DNA of 64,000 nt from Lethocerus indicus (taxonomy: Eukaryota; Arthropoda; Insecta; Hemiptera; Belostomatidae), in NCBI GenBank assembly GCA_019843655.1, contig JACDQD010000006.1, forward strand, positions 17,378,246 to 17,442,245, written 5' to 3'. The position numbers were made by a program, and so were the translations under genes. Below, piece by piece: positions 1 through 17,966 of the stretch (position 1 is its first letter; each line of letters begins with the position of its first letter). The notes beneath the pieces are model-generated. The model had not been told where the DNA came from and did not search any database. It saw only the letters and a list, made by a program, of their open reading frames with translations.

Positions 1-69
1 GTTGGAAAATTGGGATTATCAAATGGGGAATAAGATTGTCAAATTTTAATCTTCTAAAAAATGTATGTA

Positions 70-75
70 TTTATT
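70..75 (-). promoter_or_regulatory. Candidate poly(A) signal of the deformylase gene
   Basis: AATAAA on the minus strand about 80 bases beyond the stop codon. A second AATAAA overlaps the stop itself (158-153) and is less useful. The choice between them is inferred from spacing only. Confidence 0.4.
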
Positions 76-153
76 TTAAATCAATTATAGCTAAAATCTC
101 TAAATATAATTGTTCACACAGTGTTGGGAAAAACAATTACAATAAATTGGATT

Positions 154-2796
154 TTATTTTCCTGGTATGTAAGTTATAAATATTCTGCCCTCTTTTCTAT
201 TAATTTCATCCCAGCAGGTACATGTTAGAGTTTTGCAATCCATGTTATCGGTATACAATCTGCCATCCAGATGATCCATTTCATGTTGCACTATTCTGGC
301 AGACCAACCTTGAGCTTCCCATGATTTTGATTCGCCGTGTTCATTGAAACCTACAGACCAATAAAAAACAATAATGGATGGATGAAAATGCTAATTGGTA
401 ATAATGTGTATAAATGACAGACATGTGCAAAGATTCTAACTACTAATAAGCTTTACCGTGCACAAGAAAAATTATTACCAGTCAATAAAACTTTTTTATA
501 TCGTGGAACATCGGCAGTGAATCCTTTCATGCTTTCACAGCCTTCATCATAAACCACTTTTTCATAATCAAGGATTTTCATCTCTGGATTAACCCATATC
601 TGAAAATAATAACAATGATATTCCGGGAGTTTATTTTGAATTTGGAGTTTCATTTTTAGACTTAAATCATTTACCTGAAATGGAATGTATTCCATTTGGC
701 GTTGTTCATAGAAAACGGGCGATGTAAATCCTCTCACGGTGGGAAACTGAATGGCAAATACTCTTAGCGATACACCGACTTGAGGTGCAGAAATCCCGCA
801 AGCTTCAGTTTTTTTAAGTATAAAAGAAAGTTTTTTGTAAAGCTGAAATTCACGATTAAAAATTTGATTTAAGTGATTGTTCTTCTACATTAACAACAAA
901 AACGCACAAACAAATACATTTATTTTATTTAACAAGTAAATTTTCACAATTAAAATCTTCGCGAATTACATAAACAACCAACCCAGTCGCCCATTATTTC
1001 TCTCCCAGAATACGTATTATTAAATTCGTATTATAATACTGACACAGACCGGTTTCGGCTGCTAGCCATCTTCAGTAGCGGTGTTAGTCAGTTTGGATGT
1101 TTTTTCGGCATCCCCACTGCACTGTCACTGTCACTTGTACTATGGTGGTTGTCGGTTTGTCCTATGTATATATATGTGTCTTGTTATTGTGTTTTTGGGG
1201 GATGTTGTTTGTGTTATTTTGGTTGGGAGGGATTTTCTTTATCGGCTTAAGTCTTTGTCGATTATCGGTAAAATATATATTTCATTAAACAACTGGTCAC
1301 AACTATTAGGTTCTGACTTCCTAATATATGACAGGAAACCTAACTGGTATCATATATTTATGATCATAAAAGTTTTCCTGTTGATCCAAAATTTATTGAA
1401 AACGATTATTTTAGTAATCTAAAAATACTGAAGTAAATCGGTGCAAGCGCACAAAACGAACTTTAGTTAAGTACATTTCAGTACCACCCTCAAGGGGCGC
1501 TAGTTTATCGGTGCAAGTGAACCCAACGAACTTTAGTTAAGTGCATTTCCGCACCACCCTCAGGGGCGCTAGTTTATCGGTGCAAGTGAACCCAACGAAC
1601 TTTAGTTAAGTACATTTCCGCACCACCCTCAGGGGGCGCTAGTTTATCGGTGCGAGTGAACCCAACGAACTTTAGTTAAGTACATTTCCGCACCACCCTC
1701 AGAGGGCGCTAGTTTATCGGTGCAATTAGACTCAACGAACTTTAGTTAAGTACATTTCCGCACCACCCTCAAGGGGCGCTAGTTTATCGGTGCGAGTGAA
1801 CCCAACGAACTTTAGTTAAGTACATTTCCGCACCACCCTCAAGGGGCGCTAGTTTATCATGTGAGGAACCCACGAACTTTAGTTAAGTGCATTTCCGCAC
1901 CACCCTCAGGGGGCGCTAGTTTATCGGTGCGAGTGAACCCAACGAACTTTAGTTAAGTACATTTCCGCACCACCCTCAAGGGGCGCTAGTTTATCGGTGC
2001 GAGTGAACCCAACGAACTTTAGTTAAGTACATTTCCGCACCACCCTCAGGGGGGCGCTAGTTCATCGGTGCAAGTGAACCCAACGAACTTTAGTTAAGTA
2101 CATTTCCGCACCACCCTCAAGGGGCGCTAGTTTATCGGTGCGAGTGAACCCAACGAACTTTAGTTAAGTACATTTCCGTACCACCCTCAGGGGGGCGCTA
2201 GTTCATCGGTGCAAGCGCACCCAACGAACTTTAGTTAAGTACATTACCGCACCACCCTCAGGGGACGCTAGTTTATCGGTACAAGTGCACCCAACGAACT
2301 TTAGTTCAGTTTATTTCTGCACCACACTCAAGGGGGCGCTAGTTATTTTATATCTAATCATTTTTATTTCAAGAGGAAGCAAAACTTTCATAAACAAATA
2401 AACACTTAATATTGAAATTAAGAAGTAAAAAGATAAGTTATAAAAAAATGTGCATAAGACATGTGAGACGACATTCTAAACCCTTGTGGAATCAATCCCC
2501 TCCCCACACAGCGCCTCCAATATTAGTTTAAACTAGCCATGAGTTATTTTGAAAGGATTCTAGACACCTGGAAGTCTTAATCAGTTTGATGTAGATAAAA
2601 ATATTGTCGCGTAATAAAAATCTAAATATAAACATACCTGCTGCATGTAATGAGAATTTATCTCGTTTTTTTCTACTGGATTGGCTTTCTGTCTCAATAC
2701 TGGATCACCAACTTGAACCACATGATTGAAAGGTGGATTTGGCGGTTTTCCTCTCCACCAGTTTTGGTATAGTATCCTAAAGGTCCTCAAATTCAT
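154..2796 (-). CDS. PDF: Peptide deformylase, mitochondrial (4 exons, complete)
   Basis: Removes the N-formyl group from the initiator methionine of proteins made in mitochondria (metal-dependent hydrolase, matrix). Exons read 2796-2638, 842-675, 599-479 and 350-154; every intron is GT-AG and the phases join to 214 codons plus TAA. All three family motifs are seen: CGISAPQVG (residues 68-76, motif 1), EGCES (128-132, metal-binding Cys) and HEMDH (172-176, two metal His and catalytic Glu). The EGCES form is the one typical of animal mitochondrial enzymes. The chosen start opens MNLRTFRILYQNWWRGK, basic and free of acidic residues, as expected for a mitochondrial presequence. An in-frame ATG 51 bases upstream (2847) is less likely because it begins with an acidic stretch and an acceptor-like AG lies between the two, so a 5' non-coding exon is possible. 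Intron 1 is about 1.8 kb and repeat-filled. The symbol here does not mean pigment-dispersing factor. Confidence 0.95.
1043..1140 (-). repeat. Dispersed repeat family, copy 1 (fragment)
   Basis: Reads AGACCGGTTTCGGCTG, then CATCTTCAGTAGCGGTGTTAG, then CACTGTCACTGTCACTTGT. This is the reverse complement of the box and the adjoining segment seen in the copies at 52.7 and 62.1 kb, and the same orientation as the copy at 47.0 kb. It is a fragment without the ~200-bp core and lies in intron 1 of the deformylase gene, just before the minisatellite. Confidence 0.8.
1437..2345. repeat. Minisatellite, ~70-bp unit, 13 copies, in deformylase intron 1
   Basis: A tandem array seen directly. Each unit starts ATCGGTGCAAGTGAACCCAA, continues CGAACTTTAGTTAAGTACAT and ends CACCACCCTCAAGGGGCGCT followed by AGTTT. 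Counting the GGGCGCTAG block gives 13 units over ~909 bp (mean ~70 bp). Variation is small: GTGAACCC versus GCGCACCC, and 4 to 6 G in the G run. The outermost units are the most diverged, as expected of homogenisation by unequal exchange. GGTGC near the unit start and GCACC near its middle could pair as a hairpin stem. The end of the unit resembles a CTCF core. Confidence 0.95.
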
Positions 2797-3391
2797 TGCC
2801 AGGAGTTTTACTACCTCCTTTTCTTCCTTATCTATAAAGTAGAACATAATTTTATAAAAATAAATTATAGGTTTGGGTTCACTTTACTGAATAAAATGTT
2901 TACAACAAAACTCCCCTTGTATCACAAAACAGATCTTTGGCTATGTTAATATTTATTTACCAATGGGCAGTGTGTAACTTTAAACTTCATATTTTTAAAT
3001 TAAAATGCTTGTTTATTAGATGTCTTGTTTAAAGCAGGGGCTGAAATTGTGGTAGTTAATGTACAGATATTGTCCATTTTTCACTGAACGTTATTCATAT
3101 TGGTTTTAAACCGAAATTTCAATTCAAAACCTTTCACATCCATAAGTATGGGTTATAATGTTTGATTAATTTGAAACATACCTTGGACCAGCTTTTATAA
3201 CCGCAGTTGAAACCTCCGCTGTCTGGAAATGGTTCAATACGAAGTGCAGCGGTAGGATCTTGTAACACGTGTAGCAGGGTAACCTCAAGCTCTGGTTTCA
3301 TCCAGCAATCAATTTTAATCGAAGGGCTGTTAGTACCTGTATTAGTCTGTGTACCTGCGTTAGTTACGGACTCTAAAACGGAGGGATCAAA
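2797..3391. promoter_or_regulatory. Shared head-to-head promoter region between deformylase and MetRS genes
   Basis: About 595 bp separate the two divergent start codons, so both 5' UTRs and promoters must sit here unless a gene has a distant non-coding first exon. The part nearest the MetRS start (about 3190-3390) is richer in GC than its surroundings and holds a CACGTG E-box at 3266-3271. No clear TATA box is well placed for either gene. A strong donor-like AAG|GTATGT occurs on the minus strand at 3184-3177 and an acceptor-like TTTATAG near 2834, so a spliced 5' UTR for deformylase is possible. The promoter role is inferred from geometry. Confidence 0.6.
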
Positions 3392-9315
<5,924 letters not shown>

Positions 9316-9548
9316 ATAAAGTTCGTTACTTAAATTAAACATCATATTTATTAATTATACAATGTATTTAATTTTATGATTCTTTCTTTATATTCCTCTG
9401 ACCTCTCATATATTAGACCTCTCTGTGATATAAAAATTTCATATATTAAATGCATCACTGGCATTTTATTGTGCAATTTAATCTATCAAAATTGATAGGG
9501 TGGTATTTAATTCTTATTTTAATTATTTGAAATATTAAAATTCTATAA

Positions 9549-9554
9549 AATAAA
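9549..9554 (+). promoter_or_regulatory. Candidate poly(A) signal of the MetRS gene
   Basis: AATAAA 234 bases after the stop. Alternatives are AATAAA at 9315-9320, which overlaps the stop codon and would give a very short 3' UTR, and 9998-10003. The sequence alone does not decide between them. Confidence 0.3.
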
Positions 9555-11938
9555 TGGTTGACATAATAGGCTGTACAAAAATAGATATCAGTACAGATAT
9601 CTAATAATTTCTCTCAAATACATTCAAAATGAAATTAATGACCAGGTCTTATGTGCTGCAATGTTCAATTGAATGTCATTCCAAGGCCATAAATGATATA
9701 TACAATTTATTAGTTATAATGGAGATAAATTTTTCAGGAAATTCTTTACATTCAGAAGAAAGGGTTCAATTAGATTTTATATTAAGAAAGTTCAGTACTT
9801 CAATTGATGAATAGAATACGAAATGTGTTGAGATACAGAGATTTTTCATACTGGTTCACAGAAGTATAATCTGAAGTTTAATGTCCATATAATTAATTAG
9901 TATACCATTTGCAATGTATAACTTCTGGGTTTAGGCTAAGTTAAGTAAAGATACAGGTTGAGCCTTTAGTATGTTGTTGCTCACAAAACAAAAGGAAAAT
10001 AAAGAGTTTCTATTCATAATTATTTTTGATCAATAAAATTTAATTTATATGTTTGGCTAATTATTTAATTAGTAAAGAAAGGCATATTTACTACCAGTGG
10101 ATAGCAGTATCCCTGGAAGAGGGGAATACCTTCTACTACCTGAGGATACACTTGATAGGCTACCCCTCATGAAAAGCAATTTGAGAGGCACCATAAATTA
10201 TATAAATAATTAAAAAAATGTTGTTTCATGTTATTATTAGTGTACCTTTTAAGAAGCTTTGGTTTATATTTTCGTCATTTAAAAATTTGAATTCAATGAT
10301 TGTTTAGAGGAAGAATATGAAATTATTAATGGCTTCATTGGTTCGTTCATGGAAGAAATAAATTATCCGAATTAAATTGCAACAATAAGATATTCCATGT
10401 TTTAATAAGCGCAAATAATCGCCAAGCTGGACTTTGTCTGGGATGGGGCCTAATTGGGGGACCGAGATTTACGCCGATTAATATACATTCACTTCTGTAA
10501 ACTTTGAAAATTAATTTTGGAAAGATTTAGTCCACAGGAGTTTGGGAGCCTAATGTTTAAAAACAAGGGGGTAACAATCTTTGGGCGGAGGGTGGGAGCG
10601 CCGTGATCAGGCCCCTCTAATGGAATCTCTGAAACCATTCCTTTTAAGAGTCCATGGGTTTAATTTTGTTCTAGAGCCGGGGAACCATACCCGAAGAGAA
10701 ATAGAAGAAACAATCGCTCTCAAAACAGTCGTAATGAAATTCAAATACTCCTAACGCAATTTCAAATCTTCCCCAATGCCATTCCTTCTAGGGAAGTGAG
10801 ACATTAAAATTTATTTATGCGATACTCGCTAGCTACAATATTCAGAACGCTCATTCATTCTGTACCATCGCTTAAACATATGAAATCACTTACTGCATTT
10901 AAAATTGAAATTCGGATGAGTTGGAACTTACTTTACTCATTGTTGTCAAATTCAGTTTTTATGGTTTACGGTATGCGAAAAAACTGGCAGGTATACTTTT
11001 TAATTCTACTTGTCAAGAAAAAGTAATGTTGTAATTCTTACTTTGTTTTTTCTGCATTGGATGTTGATCACGTCCCAAATTTCATAAATAGGAAAGAACA
11101 TCGTAACGCAAGAAAAATACGGTAAGAAATCTGACGGTGTTTTATTATACGGTGTCCATTCTATCGTATAAGAGGGTTTAATTAGTGGGAAGAATTCTGT
11201 ACTAATCGGGCATTGAAAATAATCGGGGTGTTTCATAAAAGGGCGGAATTCAGAGTAAAACGCCTGCTTAAAGTCAGAGGCAGCCAGTGTTGTGCGGAGG
11301 AGGGGCGCGTGGATATTCGGCTCAATAATTTAACCGGCCGACAATTTATCCATTTTTTTGTGGATTACCAGTTATTACATATTGATGCGGGGAACGGATA
11401 AGTGGGCCCCGCCCGCCATCAAGCCAGGCTTTACGACACCTGGGGGACAATTGGGGCCCCCGGGGGTAGGCCCCCCTCCGCCTACCCATCCTCCCATCTC
11501 TGAAATATTGCACGCACCCACCCTCCGGGCTAAACGGAGTTGATATCATTTCCCGGCTTCATAAAATAATCATACAAATTGCGACAACGGTTTGGATCTG
11601 AAGTATTCAATAGGGTCCCGATAGTACGCACTGAATATCCGGAGGCCCGAATAGACCATAATACTGTTCAATGGGGTAGTGTTAGTTAAGGTCCTAAACT
11701 GTATTAACCCTCTAACTACCATGTCCGTAGAGACGTTTATAGACACTCTTTGGCATTGAACCGTATGAAATCTTAGAGATATTTTTCGAAATACTGACCA
11801 GCCAGAGTCAGCTTGAGCCTCCATGCTCAAATGGATGAGGTCTTGGAGTGTGATTGGCCGGACGTAGTTATGTAATTAATACAAACGAGAAAAACGTCAC
11901 TGAGGTTCAAAACAGTAACTCTATGTCAATAGATTTTT

Positions 11939-11964
11939 ATGTTAAATTAATGTTAATTTAACAT
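11939..11964. repeat. Perfect inverted repeat, 12-bp arms, 2-nt spacer
   Basis: Arm ATGTTAAATTAA, spacer TG, arm TTAATTTAACAT. The arms match without error. It is AT-rich and could be a chance palindrome, a hairpin or a paired homeodomain-type site; no flanking duplication was seen. Confidence 0.85.
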
Positions 11965-14816
11965 TCCGGTTTTTAACGAAATACAATGTTTCGACCCAAC
12001 TCAAAGCCGGAATCGATCACAGAAATGCTGGGAGAACCGAGTAGGAAATTTATTATCTATAAATTTAATACAAAAGAATTAATTCTGATTCTATTCACTA
12101 GAACGGGATATCGGTTATTGAATGTCAAATTGCATTTATTAAAGCGAAATATACGGCCCGCGCGATAAAGCACGCAACAGTTAACTTATTTATCGGCACC
12201 GGCGGTCGGCGGACGTTATCGCTGCTAATAAAGCAAAGCTCGGGACACATAACGCCTTTAATTACGGACAGAAATTATAGTTATTTCGGGGGTAAAAAAA
12301 AGTAGTTCAAATGATGTTTGTAGGCGGTGAGTACTAATTGAAAAAACTGTATACACGAGTAACTCGGGAAAGCGGTGGCTTTAAACGTTTCGAGACTGGA
12401 AAGAATTCAAACAGAAATATCTCACTGATGGCGTTTTTCGCTACAATATTTACTATCGGTCACGGGAAGCGAATGCGAAGTTAAATATTATCAGCCTGTG
12501 ATTATCCAACGCTTCGCTATAGTTTCGTCTTGGCTATGTACGCTTGTATCCGTATTTGTAATTTAAAAAATGCCCCTTACACTCCATTTTTGTAATTGTA
12601 TTATTCTCCTTGTAACATTTATTTCGTTTCTTGGATTGTTCTTAACAATATATAACGTACAATTAATAAATAAACAGATGTATTTCAACAATTAAACACA
12701 AACGGTCCTTCATTATTCGCTATCTTCTGACTCGACTTGGAAAACGAACTTGGAAGCTATTTGTACGATTTGTCTTTTCGGAAACTTGAAATTAGGCCCA
12801 CTAGGACGGGAGTTCAATTCTGAAAAGAGCACTCAGCGGTGAGTTTTTTTTTTTTTTTGGAAATCCCGTTGTTTTGGGAGGGTGAGCAGTGTTTGACGGT
12901 TGGAAACAATCTTGTCGCACTCCTCAGAGTCCATTATTCAAATTCTACAAGGCGCCCGGGACTGGGCCCGAATTATTTAAATATATTCAAGCGGCACTTT
13001 TGTGTATCGCTAACCGGGCTGCCAACCCCCGTTGGTGGATGGTGGTGGGAGGAAACGCCACTGCATTTTAACAGGAACGATGTCACGACCACTTGAACCC
13101 AGTTTTGCCGTTTCTCGGTCCTTTTCCTTTCCTTCTTTATTCTTCTTTATTTCGTTTTATTCCAAGGCGTTGAAACGTCGTTTCTTTCTGGCCTGAAAAT
13201 AGAAATCCAAACGGAAAGTGAGAATTGAGCGGCAGTTTCATTTTCTCCGAATGTGTGACAATATAGAAGAATATTTCTAGTTTTGAGAATTTGTTTTATT
13301 ACAACTCCCTGATTTTTTACCTTCTGCATATTGTTAGCTACATGTCTTCTGGTAGTTTTTTAAAACAAAACCAAATAAAACGCATTGCGAAACAATATTA
13401 ATAAAATCCCGTTACGAAAATGCGTATACAACTTCCTCTACGAACCTGATACCATGAAAATGAATAAATATAATAATTTAATTTCATCGAGTAATTAGTA
13501 ATTTAGCTTTTATTACCATGAACGTTACAGATATGGTAAGATTTTAAATCATGCATTTTCATTTTATTGTGCGAAACCTAAGATTTTCTATGAGAACAGT
13601 ACAGCACAAGTACATTGACCAATAAGGAAATCGTTGTAGGGTTTATGTACTTCCAGATTGGAAGTAATTCAAAACAAAATTGACCAGAATGTCTTGGCTT
13701 TGAAACATGAACGGCTAGATAACCTTTTCGTTGTAAAGAACACGGACGGTGGAAATGAAAATTACGCAAATATTTATTTTCATACAGCAACTACGAAATT
13801 AGACCGGAAACCTACTTGAATTTCAACCGACGAACACATAGATAACCTTGTCATCCATATTCAACAGTAAAGTTTACACACGTTTGCATGTCATGAATTA
13901 AAAGTTGGACGCTTATTGTTGTTGATGTCATTTTACTTAATTTCAGAGTCTTAATTAAATTTAAGAAGGAATATAAACTTCTCCCAACATAAAGGAACCC
14001 CATCTTCCCCAATGATTTTTAACTGAAGCTCCCTCCCCACCATTGCTTAATTCAATCTCACTCCTAATTAACTAATTGACAATTTTTATTAGTGCTGATA
14101 TTTCGGGTATTAAAGTACTCACCTTTTATTCTGCTCAACAGGCAAAATTACATGTACTCCACAAAAGGAACGACTTTAACTATATGATACTTGACAGTAA
14201 TATTTTAAGTGTAATTACTTTTAAACAATTATGTTTCAATAAAAAACTATGTTTTTCCCTTCTTGCCGAATTTCAGTTTACAGGACTGATCAACTCCTTT
14301 TCCAACGCACTCGTGAATTTTTTCAATGGCATATACACGTATATAAATAATACAGAATAATAAAACGATTGAAATTCTAATTTTAGTTTGCTTGACAAAT
14401 TTAATCATTACTCTTTGAAATGTTGTTTGAAATACAGTATTTACTTCTTGTTTTTATGAATGCAAATGTTCAAAAGCCGTAGCTGCTATATTGAAAACTG
14501 AGAACAGGGCTGAATGTCGCGGCTCCCTTTTAACGATTCCAATTTTCCGGAAACAGGTGTACCTTTTGTATACTTTTACAAAGAGAGACATATCCACGCG
14601 TGGCCCTCGTTTTTCCTTTCTCAGTTGCCCGGCAAGAGAGGCATCTTTTGCCGGGCCCAAAAGAAAAGAGGAAAGCTTTACAAATGAAGGGGCTCGCACT
14701 TAAAAGTGTACACTTGTTAAGTGGAGCTTGAACATTCGGGCGGCGATCTCGTCATCCCTTCGGCCCGCCCGATTACTACAATATAAAGTTCAAGCTAAAT
14801 ATTTGCCTCCGAATTT

Positions 14817-14876
14817 GAAAGAGAGGGTAGAGAGAGGGAGGAGGGAGAGAGAGAGAGTGATAGGGGGAGGGAGGAA
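14817..14876. repeat. GA-rich low-complexity tract
   Basis: Purine-only or nearly so, with runs of GAGAGA and GGGAGG. Such GA tracts bind GAGA-type factors in insects, but no functional evidence is visible here. Confidence 0.8.
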
Positions 14877-16858
14877 ACAAACTTTCTGTATAACTTGGTG
14901 GGAGCTTTTGTTGGGGTGCCCCCCGGCTCTCTTTTCTCTTTCCGCGGATTTGCCAAACGGACTGTCCGAGTTTTGTGTAAGTTTCTGGGCCAGATAACGA
15001 GCTACCGATTAAGTTCCGTTCGACGGAACTGCCTCCTCTCTGACCTATCTGACGTTTCAAATTCGTACTCGGATCCTTTTTTGGGGGGTCAGAGCCGGGA
15101 TGTTTGCTTATGAGCTTTCCAGTTAGCCGATTATCTCGGATGTGGGATCGGACGAATCATTATTGTTCCGGATTTGGGAACTCATGGAGAAAGAATTTTC
15201 CGTCGAAGTGTCCTCCGAATAACCGATCACACAAAATTACATACAAACAAAAACATCTATCTAAACAGTAAAATTGTAATAAATAACGATTGCGTGGCTT
15301 AGTGAGTGTTCTATGACATTTCGTATTGTCTCTGACTCCATAATTAATTGCTTCGCCTATATAATATATAATAAATTATAAGTTTTTTTTCACTTTTTTA
15401 TTGTTACAACTGTAAAATTATACAACAAGCAACCTTTATATAGGCATTAGCTACAATAGTCAACAATTAGAGGAGAAACCCACTGGTTCCCCTTTTTATT
15501 ACTTTTTAAAATTTATTTTATTTTATTTAATATTATTTTTTTTTAATTTTATTTATTTAAACATTTAGGTCGCGTGGCCACTTCCTTTTCAGGCGTCTAA
15601 ATTATAATTTTAACAAAATAAAATCACTCTAAGTTAATGAAGCTGGTAAGATGTTGAATATAGACTTACAATAATTAAAATATTATTACAATTATTTCGC
15701 TTTAATAGTTTGTGTTAAAATAGAAAGTTATGTCCATTAATTATATTCCTCTTCCTTATATGCTATATGTTTTTTTAGTATTGAAAGTATTTGCAGAATT
15801 GCAAACTCACATTATGCGGTCGCTAATCTTTAATTCTCAATAATATTATTATATATGTTATTTTTACCATTTTTACAATATATTATTGTTTACTAAATTT
15901 TAATCCTGCAATCGAATCGACAGTTTTTGGTCAAATCGACGTTGCCATTGGGCAAAACTACGTTCAAATCGATGTCGATTGGCCCAGTCTGGTGTAATCA
16001 GGGCTTCAATAAAAGGTCCCGGCAGTTGTTAGTCGGGGAGATGACGCTGTCGCGAAATGTATATTTATCTGTGCAAATGGTCGGCTCCGAAATTGGGCAA
16101 TAACGCGAAAAAGTACTATCTGCCGGCATAATTAGGCACATTTGCTGATTCTGAAATTTGGCCAGTCCCACCCGAATAAACGTTCATCTGTATATGTTAT
16201 TTTATAGTTGACCGTCGGATAATATACCATTTTACAGAATTGTACGAACAATCTAATGTACTAACGCGCATAAAATTGTTGATATTTCGTATTCAATTAC
16301 AGTGCTTGGAATCATCGTATTTATCTAAATTAATAACGTTACAGTTATTTAATTGTTTACGAATATGATAGTTATTTGCATATTACGGTAATTGTTTTCA
16401 ACAGAGCGTTTGGAAAAAGCCTTAAATGTATAGTCGTCAAACTGGCGAATTCATATCGCGTTAAAATTCAGGAGGACGCAGGTGTCTTGCGTTTGAACAT
16501 TTCAAATATAGCCAAATATGATTATCGAAGTTTAACAGTTTGTGAACACGAATATAACTAAGCTCGCTTCATGGTTTTTAGGAAAGCCATTCCCTCCGAA
16601 CTGATTAATAACTGTCGATATTAAGCTGGTAATTCACCAGGAAAATGAACCCGAGCGAAAAGGAGGCGAAAAACGGAGCTGATTGTATTTACCCGGTGCA
16701 ATAAACGTGAAGAACCTCACGATTTAAAAATCGACTTGGAATAATTTTCGGCGGCGTCGCTATGAAAAAAAAAAGAATTATTCCTACGCCTGGTAAATTA
16801 GCCCAGGTGGGATTGTGGATGCCAACTTGTCGGTTTTTTAACACTAGTCAGGGGGTGT

Positions 16859-16869
16859 GGGGGGGGGGG
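16859..16869. repeat. Poly-G run (11 G) in a GC-rich island
   Basis: Eleven consecutive G preceded by GGGGGTGT and followed by CGGCGAATTAATTG. Seen directly; possible quadruplex-forming sequence. Confidence 0.85.
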
Positions 16870-17956
16870 CGGCGAATTAATTGTGACGCCTGTGGGGGAC
16901 AACCGGCACCGCTTCTTGGCACCGACCGCAGGGCCAAACGGGGTTGAAAAACAGCACGGGCCCGACCCAACACACATATTGGAAATGCGCGCCGGGTAAG
17001 CTAAACATGATTTATTCTAGTACAACCTGAAGGAAGATTTATTCTTTGCCGGGACGCGGGCCGGAGGGAGAGGGGCGCAGAGATAGAAGCAAGTCGTATT
17101 TGCCCTTGTAAGGGAGGTTCATGCCTCTTTTCCTTTATCCCTGGGCCCTTTTGCAAACACCCCCTGTATCATTCCTATAAGGATATCCTCCTATACGAGC
17201 GTGTATACGCCATCTTATATTTATATTTGTATATATTTAAATTTTATATTTATATTTGTATGAGGATAAATTATCTTAAGTCATAGGCGTAAATACAGGA
17301 ATATTGCACAGCCACATACAACTTCCATCGGCTTAACTAACACCGTGTTAAAATTAATTTTCATGAGGAAGAAGAATAAGAATGTACTTGTATGTATGTA
17401 GATAGGATATATCTACCTATATTTATCGAAGCCGTCTTTCGAAGAACCGTAGAAACCGCCGAAGAAGAAAAAATTCTCAAGAGTGTATGAATATTGTATA
17501 TTTATATCACGCCATAGAAAGAGTAGCAATAGAAATTAAAGACTAATCCTTTGAAATTAGTCAACGTCTACTAATTTAGAAGTCGGTTGCGAAAAGGGTA
17601 AACCGTTCTACTTTGTGATCAAATATGCAAAAGAACCCGTTGCTTACATCCCAAATACTCGCGGAACCCCTGCCCTCGCACAATTCAAATTACCCATTGG
17701 TAATGTTGGGTGTGTTTAAAGGTACGTAAAAATAGATTCGTTAGACCAAAAATGAAATAAACACGAGACCAATGATGACCGAGGATGAGAATATTTGCCC
17801 AATCCGTTATTTTTTTTGTGGGAGAAAATGATGAAAGTTCATAATGAGACAGTGCTGAATCAAAATGACCGGAGAGGGTAGAGGATTTGAGCGTAGGGTA
17901 TAGTGAAGGACGTCACAAGTTAAAGGAAACGTTATGGGGAGTGGCGGCGGGAAAGT

Positions 17957-17966
17957 TAGGGGGCGC
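17957..17966 (+). promoter_or_regulatory. CTCF-core-like site
   Basis: TAGGGGGCGC fits the insect CTCF core (C/T)AG(A/G)(G/T)GGCGC exactly. One 10-bp match in a long window is weak evidence; the 3' flank (TTTT) is not especially CTCF-like. Confidence 0.3.
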
